Of a stretch of DNA of 64,000 nt, positions 1 through 7,335 are shown piece after piece. Numbering within the stretch: the first letter of the stretch is position 1; each line of letters begins with the position of its first letter. Below the pieces are notes generated by a model. It was given only the letters and a program-made list of their open reading frames with translations. It was not told the DNA's origin and searched no databases. A program made the translations under genes and the position numbers. Source of the DNA: Pseudoduganella umbonata (GTDB lineage Bacteria > Pseudomonadota > Gammaproteobacteria > Burkholderiales > Burkholderiaceae_D); the NCBI RefSeq assembly GCF_014192225.1, contig NZ_JACHXS010000007.1:310001-374000 (forward strand), written 5' to 3'.

Positions 1-125
1 CGCGTTGCCGTCACGGCAACGCTGGGAACCGGCTGGTCCGCGGACGGTGAGGCGGCCGCGCCGCCGGCACCCGACAGGGCGAGGACCAGCACGGCGCAAC
101 GGGGGACATTATTAAATTGCAACAT
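1..125 (-). CDS. N-terminus of a probable TonB-dependent receptor (cut by window edge)
   Basis: Only the first 41 codons lie in the window; the gene reads leftward off the edge. The start is ATG at 125-123, with a good ribosome site (AGGAAGG) about five bases before it. The translation has a few polar residues, then a hydrophobic run (AVLVLALSGAGGAAA) that looks like a Sec signal peptide, then a short mature start ending in VAVTAT followed by the first two bases of an arginine codon. A V-T-A-T-R stretch just after the signal peptide is typical of the N-terminus of TonB-dependent outer-membrane receptors, which import siderophores, cobalamin or carbohydrates. Other secreted proteins cannot be ruled out from so little sequence. 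Confidence 0.5.
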   Translation of the reverse strand, partial: MLQFNNVPRCAVLVLALSGAGGAAASPSADQPVPSVAVTAT

Positions 126-242
126 CGAAGCCTTCCTGTCCTTTCGCTGTCCTGAACAGCCAAGATGGTACGCGCAGGCTTCCCGTGCGCCCGCACGGTT
201 GGCGTTACAATCGCCGCATAACAAACGTCAGCGAAAGACACG

Positions 243-2213
243 ATGAGCGAAAAGTCAGCCAACAGTTCGTCGCTGCCCGTGCCCGCATCCGTTGCACCCA
301 CCCGCAAGCCGGCCCTGCCCGATTTCCAGCAGCGTTACGAGCTGCTGGTGGCCAGCATCAGCGACTATGCGATCTACATGCTGGATTCGGAAGGTTATGT
401 CAGCAGCTGGAACGCCGGCGCCGAGCGTTTCAAGGGTTACAAGGCGCACGAAATCATGGGGCAGCACTTCTCCCGCTTTTATACGGAAGAAGACAAGGAA
501 GCCGCGCTGCCCGAACGGGCCCTGAACGCGGCGCGCAATGACGGCCGCTTCGAAGGCGAAGGCTGGCGCGTGCGCAACGATGGCACGCGCTTCTGGGCCA
601 GCGTCGTCATCGACCCGATCCGCAATGCCGACGGAGAGCTGGTCGGTTTCGCCAAGATCACGCGCGACATCACCGACCGCCGCGACGCGCAGGAAGCGCT
701 GCGGCAAAGCGAGCAGCATTTCCGCCTGCTGGTGCAGGGCGTCACCGACTATGCGATCTACATGCTGTCGCCGCAGGGCGAAATCACGAACTGGAACGTG
801 GGCGCGCAGCGCATCAAGGGCTATTCCCAGGAAGAGGTGCTGGGCAGCCATTTCAGCCGCTTCTTCACCGACGAGGACCGTGCCGCCGGCGTGCCGCAGC
901 GCGCCCTGGAAACGGCGGCGCGCGAAGGCCGCTTCGAAAGCGAAGGCTGGCGCGTGCGCCGCGACGGCACCCGCTTCTTCGCCCACGCCGTGCTCGATGC
1001 GATCCATGACGAGCAGGGCACGCTGATCGGCTTCGCCAAGATCACGCGCGACGTGACCGAGCAGCGTGCCACGGCCGAGTCGCTGGAACAGACCCGCAAT
1101 GCGCTGTTCCAGGCGCAGAAGATGGAGGCGATCGGCCAGCTCACCGGTGGCGTCGCGCACGATTTCAACAACCTGCTGGCCGTGCTTTCCTCGGGCGTCG
1201 ACATCCTGCATGCGCAGAATCCCGGCACCACCACGGTGCGGGTGCTGGACAGCATGCGCCGTGCGATCGACCGCGGCGCGCTGCTGACGCAGCAATTGCT
1301 GTCGTTCGCGCGGCAGCAGCCGCTGTCCACTGCGCTGCACCAGGCCAATGCGCTGATCGGCAGCTTCGAGCAGGTGTTGCGCCGGGCCAGCGGTCCGCAG
1401 GTATCGTTCATATTCGACCTGGCGCCGCGGCTGCCCAGCATCGTCGTCGACGAAGCGCGTTTCGAAGCCACGCTGCTGAACCTCGTCGTCAACGCGCGCG
1501 ATGCCATGCCGGGTGGCGGCTCGCTGGCGCTGGAAACGCGCAACGTGCGTCTGCGCGAGCACGAAGTGGGCACGCTGCCGGCCGGTGACTACGTGCGCGT
1601 GACGGTGCGCGACAGCGGCACCGGCATGACGCCGGAAGTGGTGAACCGCGCGTTCGAACCGTTCTTCACGACCAAGCCCGTCGGCAAGGGCACCGGCCTG
1701 GGACTGTCGCAGGTCTATGGTTTCATCACGCAGTCCGGCGGCGACGTGCAGATCCGCACCGAACTGGGGAAGGGTACGGCGATCACGCTGTTCCTGCCGG
1801 CCCACGAGAATGCGGCCGAAGTGGATGGCGGCCCGCAGGCGCACGCCGAACGCGTGCTGATCGTCGAGGATGACCAGCTGGTGATGGCGGTCGCCTGCGA
1901 CCTGTTTGAAACGATGGGGTACCAGGTGCAGAGCGCGCCGGATGGCGTGGCCGCGCTGCGCCTGCTGGAACAGCGCGGCATGGACATGGCGGTGGACGTG
2001 CTGTTCACCGACCTGATGATGCCGAACGGGATGACGGGGCTGGAGCTGGCGCGCACCGTGCGCGAGCGCTGGCCGCAGATCAAGATCATCATCGCCTCCG
2101 GCTACCCGCAGCAGGCGCTGCATGGCGAGCCGGCGGACCTGAGCGGGTTCGACTTTGTCGGCAAGCCCTACCGGCTGTCCGACCTGGCGCGGCACCTGCG
2201 CGCACCGGGGTGA
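243..2213 (+). CDS. PAS-PAS hybrid sensor histidine kinase with C-terminal receiver
   Basis: A 656-residue soluble hybrid kinase. Two PAS domains lie at about residues 30-150 and 155-275. They are clear duplicates of each other: both carry DYAIYML near the start and GWRVR-DGTRF and GFAKITRD near the end. A HisKA helix follows with phosphoacceptor His306 in GGVAHDFNNLLAVL, then an HATPase domain with the N box (NLVVNARDAMP) and G boxes (GTGLGLSQV). The receiver at about 535-650 has LIVEDD and phosphoacceptor Asp590 in FTDLMMP. There is no signal peptide or membrane segment, so it senses an internal cue through PAS. No cognate regulator or output gene is adjacent. The signal is unknown. Confidence 0.88.
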   Translation: MSEKSANSSSLPVPASVAPTRKPALPDFQQRYELLVASISDYAIYMLDSEGYVSSWNAGAERFKGYKAHEIMGQHFSRFYTEEDKEAALPERALNAARNDGRFEGEGWRVRNDGTRFWASVVIDPIRNADGELVGFAKITRDITDRRDAQEALRQSEQHFRLLVQGVTDYAIYMLSPQGEITNWNVGAQRIKGYSQEEVLGSHFSRFFTDEDRAAGVPQRALETAAREGRFESEGWRVRRDGTRFFAHAVLDAIHDEQGTLIGFAKITRDVTEQRATAESLEQTRNALFQAQKMEAIGQLTGGVAHDFNNLLAVLSSGVDILHAQNPGTTTVRVLDSMRRAIDRGALLTQQLLSFARQQPLSTALHQANALIGSFEQVLRRASGPQVSFIFDLAPRLPSIVVDEARFEATLLNLVVNARDAMPGGGSLALETRNVRLREHEVGTLPAGDYVRVTVRDSGTGMTPEVVNRAFEPFFTTKPVGKGTGLGLSQVYGFITQSGGDVQIRTELGKGTAITLFLPAHENAAEVDGGPQAHAERVLIVEDDQLVMAVACDLFETMGYQVQSAPDGVAALRLLEQRGMDMAVDVLFTDLMMPNGMTGLELARTVRERWPQIKIIIASGYPQQALHGEPADLSGFDFVGKPYRLSDLARHLRAPG

Positions 2214-2230
2214 TCCGCGCAGGGAGACGA

Positions 2231-2262
2231 TAAAAAAACCGCGGCCCCGATCATGGGGCCGC
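2231..2262 (-). terminator. Rho-independent terminator of the glycosidase/reductase fusion gene
   Basis: Perfect 8-bp stem GCGGCCCC / GGGGCCGC (2241-2248 and 2255-2262) with a 6-base loop. On the minus strand it is followed by a run of seven T (A run at 2232-2238). It lies about 57 bases past the stop of the minus-strand gene, between two convergent genes. Confidence 0.8.
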
Positions 2263-2284
2263 GAGACTTCATTCACTGCTCAGC

Positions 2285-2323
2285 TGCAACGCTCAAATGC
2301 AACGCTCAAATGCAACGTTCAGC
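2285..2323. repeat. Three tandem 13-bp units at the 3' end of the fusion gene
   Basis: TGCAACGCTCAAA occurs twice head to tail (2285-2297 and 2298-2310). A diverged third unit, TGCAACGTTCAGC, occupies 2311-2323 and contains the stop codon of the minus-strand gene. This looks like slippage duplication of the gene end; no function is evident. Confidence 0.7.
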
Positions 2324-4571
2324 TGCTGCCGTAATGCGCGGCCTGTGCCGCGCCCACATGCGTGTCGCCCTGGCGCCGCACTTCCTCCACCGCCTTCAGG
2401 TAGCGCTGCAACGCGTCGTCCAGCGTGGGCATCAGTTTGCCCCGTTCGCTGCCCAGCGCCGAGTAGCGCGGCTGCGGCGCCTGGCCTTCCAGCGCGGTGG
2501 CCGGCTGCGCGTCGACCAGCGCTTCGTCCAGCCCCGCCAGCGTGCAGACGCGGCGTGCCAGCTCGGCCCACGATACCGCTTCGCCGTTCGACAGGTGCCA
2601 GATGCCGTGCTCGTTGTCGATCAGCAGGTCCAGGCAGGTCTGCACCAGGTCCGGCACATAGGTCGGCGATACCACCAGGTCGCTGGCGGCCGTGAAGGCA
2701 CGGCCTTCCTGCAGGGCCTGCAGCGCCAGCGTGACGAAGTTGTGGCGGTCCCACGGGCCGAAGAAGGCGCTGGTGCGCACCATCAGCACGTCCGGATTCA
2801 CCGCCAGCACGCGGCGCTCCGCTTCGGCCTTGCTCTGGCCATACACGTTCAGCGGCGCGACGGGGTCGCTTTCCACGTAGGCGGCGCCTTTCGAGCCGTC
2901 GAACACCAGGTCGCTGGAAAAACTCAGCAGCCGGATCTCGTGGCGTGCGCAGGCGTTGGCCAGCACCACCGGGCCGTGCGCATTCTCGCGCAGGCAGCGG
3001 TCCGATTCCTGTTCGGCATCGTGGACCCGCACGTAGCCGCCGGCGTTGATGATCGCCCACGGCCGGTGCTTGCGGATCGCCGCTTCCACCGAGGCGGGAT
3101 CGGCGATGTCCATCTCCTGCCGCGTCAGCACCTTGAACGCCAGGTTGCGTTCCTCGCAGATGCGGGCGAACGCGCTGCCCAGCGTGCCGGTGGCGCCGCT
3201 GATCAGGATCGGCTGCACCGGGCGGTGCGCCAGGTTGCGTTCGGCCGGCAGGGCCGCCACGGTGGCGCTGGTGGCCACCGGCGGGCACAGGAAACGGCCC
3301 GGCCGGCGCCACCAGCCCAGGCCCTGCAGCACTGGCGACGATGGTGCGCGCCCGCTCGACAGTTCCCGCATCAGGCGGGCCAGCGCGGTGGGGCGCGGCT
3401 CGGGCGAACGCAGGTCGTAGGCGCCGTTCTCGTAGTAGCCGCGGCATTCGGTGACCAGGCAATTCCAGTCGTACGAACCGAGCAGCGACCACACGGTGAC
3501 GGCGCGCATGTCCGCACCCTTGCGGCGCACGTCGTGCGCGGCATTCCACACCTCGTACAGCCAGCGCAGCTGGTCTTCGCGGTTGGCATCGATATGCGCC
3601 TCGGTCACCGCCATCGGCAGGCCATAGCGCTCCCAGGTTTCTTCCAGCAGCGGGCCGATGCCCGGTGTGGGCGTGGCCAGCGCGCGGGCCGTTTCAATGT
3701 CCGCGAAACCGTGCGGGCCCACGTACTGGGCCGGGTAGCGGTCGCCGCGGTGATCGAGCCAGCGCTCGCTGGTGATGTAGTAGTTCAGGCCCATCACGTC
3801 CGGCGGGCAGGGATTGTCGCGGAACCACAGTACCTCCTCGGCGCTGATGCCGCTCTTCAGGAAGTATTTCCACAGCGCGTGGTCCTCGTCGACCATGCCG
3901 CACAGCAGGTCCCACGCCAGCCAGCGCCGCTCGTTGTAGAAGTCGGCCCATTCGGCCATCTCGGGCGTGCTGTAGGTCTTGCCCAGGTCGTCCGTCTGCA
4001 CCAGCTTGGCGTTCGGGTTGACCTCGCGGATCGCCCGCATCGACAGCACCACGCCCTTGCACTGGTTGATCAGCGCCTGCAGGAACGTCAGGTCGTCGCG
4101 GCCGTGCGGATACCACACGCCGTACAGGCCGGCAAAGCGCGCGGTGGTGCAGGGTTCGTTGACGGGGGTGTAGTACTCGACCCAGGGGAAGCGGCGCGCA
4201 ACGGCACCGGCGAATTCGGCCAGCTTGGGACCGAATTCGGGATCGACGAGACTGGTGTGGCGGGGGCCGCTGCCGTGGTGCACGAGCCCCACGATGGGGT
4301 TCACGCCCAGGTCGCGCAGCGCCGGCAGGCGCTCGTCGGCCCATGTCCAGTCGGCCTGCTCGACGCCGTCGGGAGCGGTCAGCTCCCATAGCACGGGGTA
4401 GCGGATGGCGGTGATGCCCAGTGCCGCAAAGCGGTCCAGATCGCTTATTCGCTGGCCATGCCCATTCTGATCCATCTGGCTGAAATATTGATCGCGCACG
4501 CGGTTGACCGTGCCTTCCAGTCCGCCCCAGAGCTCGATCGCCCGGGTGTGGATTGCGTCATCTTTTTTCAT
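2319..4571 (-). CDS. Fusion of a family-1 glycosidase-like domain and an RmlD-like sugar-nucleotide reductase
   Basis: A 750-residue two-domain protein without a signal peptide. Residues about 10-405 resemble GH1 beta-glycosidases: TPVNEP supplies the acid/base Glu139, and VTEAH carries a candidate nucleophile Glu324, although the usual TENG context is altered. Residues about 455-740 are a short-chain reductase/epimerase fold of the RmlD (dTDP-4-dehydrorhamnose reductase) type, with the dinucleotide motif GATGTLG and the catalytic pair Tyr577/Lys581 in YGQSKAE. The linker is proline- and alanine-rich. It may couple trimming of a glycoside with nucleotide-sugar remodelling for a cell-surface glycan; the substrate is unknown. 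The start has no strong ribosome site, and a second ATG lies four codons downstream. Confidence 0.82.
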   Translation of the reverse strand: MKKDDAIHTRAIELWGGLEGTVNRVRDQYFSQMDQNGHGQRISDLDRFAALGITAIRYPVLWELTAPDGVEQADWTWADERLPALRDLGVNPIVGLVHHGSGPRHTSLVDPEFGPKLAEFAGAVARRFPWVEYYTPVNEPCTTARFAGLYGVWYPHGRDDLTFLQALINQCKGVVLSMRAIREVNPNAKLVQTDDLGKTYSTPEMAEWADFYNERRWLAWDLLCGMVDEDHALWKYFLKSGISAEEVLWFRDNPCPPDVMGLNYYITSERWLDHRGDRYPAQYVGPHGFADIETARALATPTPGIGPLLEETWERYGLPMAVTEAHIDANREDQLRWLYEVWNAAHDVRRKGADMRAVTVWSLLGSYDWNCLVTECRGYYENGAYDLRSPEPRPTALARLMRELSSGRAPSSPVLQGLGWWRRPGRFLCPPVATSATVAALPAERNLAHRPVQPILISGATGTLGSAFARICEERNLAFKVLTRQEMDIADPASVEAAIRKHRPWAIINAGGYVRVHDAEQESDRCLRENAHGPVVLANACARHEIRLLSFSSDLVFDGSKGAAYVESDPVAPLNVYGQSKAEAERRVLAVNPDVLMVRTSAFFGPWDRHNFVTLALQALQEGRAFTAASDLVVSPTYVPDLVQTCLDLLIDNEHGIWHLSNGEAVSWAELARRVCTLAGLDEALVDAQPATALEGQAPQPRYSALGSERGKLMPTLDDALQRYLKAVEEVRRQGDTHVGAAQAAHYGSS

Positions 4572-4757
4572 ATAGTCGGTGAGCTAGTCGAACGAGCGAA
4601 AAGTATGGCGAAAAAATCAAAACGCTGTCGCCGTATTGCCGGGCGTCATCTAAGGGTTTATGAGGCCAATGCCCGGCCGGCGGCGGCGTATCGTGTGCGC
4701 GGTGGCACACGGTGCTTCGGTACACTCTCGCGAGCGTAAAGGAAAGTGGGAGAGTGC
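4572..4757. promoter_or_regulatory. Divergent intergenic region with a 7-bp dyad
   Basis: This 186-base AT-richer gap must hold the promoters of the divergent fusion gene and the MscS gene. It contains a perfect dyad CGTGTGC-N6-GCACACG at 4692-4711, just before the MscS ribosome site, which could be an operator or a leader hairpin. A TACACT hexamer at 4721-4726 could be a -10 box, but I see no good -35. No small gene was found. Confidence 0.3.
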
Positions 4758-5927
4758 ATGCGTTACGTCTTGTTGGGCAATCCGATCCAGGAATGGGCCA
4801 CCGCGCTGGCCGTGGCGTTCGCCGCGGCGGTGCTGATGCTGGTGGTGCGGACCTTCCTCATCCATCGGCTGGCCCTGGTCGCCGAACGCTCCGCGACGCG
4901 GGTGGACGACTGGCTGCTGCGCATGCTGCGCAATACCTACAGCCTGTCCATCGTGATCCTGGCGCTGTACCTCGGCTCGCTGATGCTGGAGTTCTCGAAA
5001 AAATATGAAGTGTCGCTGTGGCGCGTGGCCGTCACGACGATGCTGATCCAGGCGGCGGTATGGGCCGATACCGGCGTGCGCGTCTGGCGGCGCCGCTACC
5101 GGCAGGCCGCCATCGGCGGCACCGACAGCACCGCCGGCGTGGCATCGACGGCGATCATCGACTTCATCCTGCGCCTGTTCGTATGGGTCGTGTTCATGCT
5201 GATGATCCTGGATAACCTGGGCTTCAACATCACGACCCTGGTGGCCAGCCTGGGCATCGGCGGCATCGCCGTGGCGCTCGCGGTGCAGAACATCCTGGGC
5301 GACCTGCTCGCCTCGTTGTCGATCGTGCTGGACAAGCCGTTCGTCGTGGGCGACTTCATCATCGTCGGCGAATACCTCGGCACCGTCGAATACATCGGCC
5401 TGAAGACGACGCGGCTGCGCGGGCTGGGCGGCGACCAGGTCATCTTCGCCAACGGCGACATGCTCAAGTCGCGCATCGCCAACCAGACCCGCATGTTCAC
5501 GCGCCGCGCCGCGTTCATGATCCGCGTGCGCTACGGCACCACGCCGGACCAGCTGGCCGCCATCCCGGCCATGGTGAAGGAAATCATCGAGACGCAGGAA
5601 GAAACCGCATCGTTCGAGCGGGCCCACCTGCGCAACCTGGGCGAATGGGCGATCGAGTACGAAGTCGTCTACTGGATCAAGACGCCCGATTATTTCGTGT
5701 TCATGGATACCAACCAGGCCGTGCTGCTCGGCGTGGTCAGGGGACTGGCGGAGCGCGGCATCGACATCGCGTTCCCCACCCAGCTCAACCTGCGGCCCGC
5801 GGAGGTTTACAGCGGCCAGTCGTCTCCCCTAAACTGGCCCGTTTCCGACAACATTGCGGACAACGGCGCGAACAGGGGCATCGACAAGGGCCCGGACACG
5901 CGCCTCGACAAAGGGGCAAGGGCTTGA
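4758..5927 (+). CDS. Small-conductance mechanosensitive channel (MscS family)
   Basis: A 389-residue integral membrane protein that should open under membrane tension to release solutes after hypo-osmotic shock. Several hydrophobic segments precede the pore-lining helix. That helix and the following beta domain are recognisable in ASLGIGGIAVALAVQNILGD, then LDKPFVVGDFI and the RTTRLRG-like TTRLRGLGGDQVIFANG block of MscS proteins. The C-terminal cytoplasmic vestibule is followed by a disordered tail rich in Asp, Asn and Lys. I chose ATG 4758 (GGGAGAG just upstream); an in-frame GTG at 4746 would add four residues. Its stop overlaps the next gene's TTG start by four bases, so the two are probably cotranscribed. 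Confidence 0.85.
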   Translation: MRYVLLGNPIQEWATALAVAFAAAVLMLVVRTFLIHRLALVAERSATRVDDWLLRMLRNTYSLSIVILALYLGSLMLEFSKKYEVSLWRVAVTTMLIQAAVWADTGVRVWRRRYRQAAIGGTDSTAGVASTAIIDFILRLFVWVVFMLMILDNLGFNITTLVASLGIGGIAVALAVQNILGDLLASLSIVLDKPFVVGDFIIVGEYLGTVEYIGLKTTRLRGLGGDQVIFANGDMLKSRIANQTRMFTRRAAFMIRVRYGTTPDQLAAIPAMVKEIIETQEETASFERAHLRNLGEWAIEYEVVYWIKTPDYFVFMDTNQAVLLGVVRGLAERGIDIAFPTQLNLRPAEVYSGQSSPLNWPVSDNIADNGANRGIDKGPDTRLDKGARA

Positions 5928-7207
5928 AGAAACTGGTGGCGGGGGGACTCGCAATGATGGTTGCCGGCGGCGCGCTGGCGGCCTCGGTGCAGGACGTGGC
6001 CGAGCGTTATCGCAAGCTGGTACTGGCGGTGGGCCAGCACGACGCGAGTTACGTCGATGCGTATTATGGCCCGCCGGCCCTGCAGGCCCAGGCGGAGAAG
6101 GACAAGCGCAGCCTCGCCGCGATCCGCAAGGACGCGCAGGCGGCGATGGGCGACCTGGCCGGCAAGCGGGCCGCCAATCCCGACGAGGCGCTGCGCCTGG
6201 CGTTCCTGAACAAGCAGTTGAAGGCATTGCGTGCGCGTGTCGATATGCTGGACGGTAAGAAATTCGGCTTCGACGAGGAGACCGCGCTGCTGTACGACGC
6301 CGTCACGCCGCACCACGACCGCGCGTACTACGAGGCGCTGCTGAAGAAGATCGATGCGCTGGTGCCGGGCCAGGGCCCGCTGCCGCAGCGCGTGCAGGCG
6401 TTCCGCGCCCGCTTCGCCATCCCGAAGGAGCGCCTGAAACCCGTGTTCGACGCGGCGATCGCCGCCTGCCGCGAACGCACCGCGCCGCACCTGGCGCTGC
6501 CGAAGAAAGAAAGCTTCGTGCTGGAATTCGTGACCGGCAAGCCGTGGTCCGGCTACAACTGGTACAAGGGCGATGCGCACAGCCTGATCCAGATAAACAC
6601 CGAGTTCCCGATCTATATCGAGCGTGCAGTGGACCTCGGCTGCCACGAGGGCTATCCGGGCCACCACGTCTATAACGCGCTGCTGGAGCAGCACCTGGTG
6701 AAGGAGCGCAACTGGGTCGAGTTCAGCGTCTACCCGCTGTATTCGCCGATGTCGCTGATCGCCGAGGGCAGTGCGAACTACGGCATCGAGATGGCATTCC
6801 CCGACGAAGAGCGCCTCGCCTTCGAGCGCGACGTGCTGTATCCGCTGGCCGGCCTGGACCCCAGCCTGGCCGGCCAGTATGCGGCGCTGCAAAAGCTGCT
6901 GGCGCAGCTGTCCTACGCGGACAACGACAATGCCATGCATTACCTGGAAGGGCGCTTCACGCGCGAGCAGGCGATCGAGTGGCTGGTCAACGTGGCGCTG
7001 TACCCGCCGGAAAAGGCCGGCCAGCGCGTGCAGTTCTACGACGCGCTGCGCGGCTACGTGATCAACTACAACCTCGGCAAGGACCTCGTCAAGGCATGGG
7101 TCGAGAAGCAGGTAACGGCCACCGACCCGCAGCAGGCGCGCGCGCAGCGGTGGGCGGCGTTCAAGACCTTGCTGTCGACGCCCCGGCTGGCCAGCGATTT
7201 GCGGTAA
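5924..7207 (+). CDS. Exported DUF885-like zinc metallopeptidase
   Basis: A 427-residue protein. I place the start at TTG 5924, which overlaps the MscS stop as TTGA. It is preceded by AAGGGG seven bases upstream and is followed at once by a signal peptide (KKLVAGGLAMMVAGGALAA), which an upstream start would bury. The HEGYPGHH motif at residues 241-248 is the metal-binding, catalytic signature of DUF885-type peptidases, and IAEGSANYGIEMAF downstream matches the second conserved Glu region of that family. It is probably a periplasmic or outer-membrane-associated zinc peptidase; the substrate is unknown. Overlap with the channel gene suggests translational coupling. Confidence 0.72.
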   Translation: MKKLVAGGLAMMVAGGALAASVQDVAERYRKLVLAVGQHDASYVDAYYGPPALQAQAEKDKRSLAAIRKDAQAAMGDLAGKRAANPDEALRLAFLNKQLKALRARVDMLDGKKFGFDEETALLYDAVTPHHDRAYYEALLKKIDALVPGQGPLPQRVQAFRARFAIPKERLKPVFDAAIAACRERTAPHLALPKKESFVLEFVTGKPWSGYNWYKGDAHSLIQINTEFPIYIERAVDLGCHEGYPGHHVYNALLEQHLVKERNWVEFSVYPLYSPMSLIAEGSANYGIEMAFPDEERLAFERDVLYPLAGLDPSLAGQYAALQKLLAQLSYADNDNAMHYLEGRFTREQAIEWLVNVALYPPEKAGQRVQFYDALRGYVINYNLGKDLVKAWVEKQVTATDPQQARAQRWAAFKTLLSTPRLASDLR

Positions 7208-7335
7208 AAAGTTGCCTTGAATATAGTGGCGAAAGTTGCCCGAAAAATGGGGACGTACCCCATTTTTCGGGCAACATTTTTCCGAGAAATGGGGTGCGCC
7301 GAGCACCGAACCGCCCCATTTTCCGGGCAACTTTT
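7208..7335. repeat. Double-hairpin intergenic repeat (GTTGCCCGAAAAATGGGG family)
   Basis: An 18-bp perfect inverted repeat, GTTGCCCGAAAAATGGGG (7235-7252) with its complement (7258-7275), is separated by five bases. A second imperfect hairpin follows: CCGAGAAATGGGG (7282-7294) pairs with a third copy of the unit on the opposite strand (7314-7331). Both lie between the convergent peptidase and cphA genes. The cphA stop is followed directly by a T-run and the repeat, so it may also end transcription. The layout resembles REP/BIME-like dispersed palindromes; whether copies exist elsewhere cannot be seen here. Confidence 0.75.

Noticed and set aside
4746-4757. GTG 4746 as the MscS start
   Set aside because: It has a poorly spaced ribosome site, and the ATG at 4758 gives a normal N-terminus, though it cannot be excluded.
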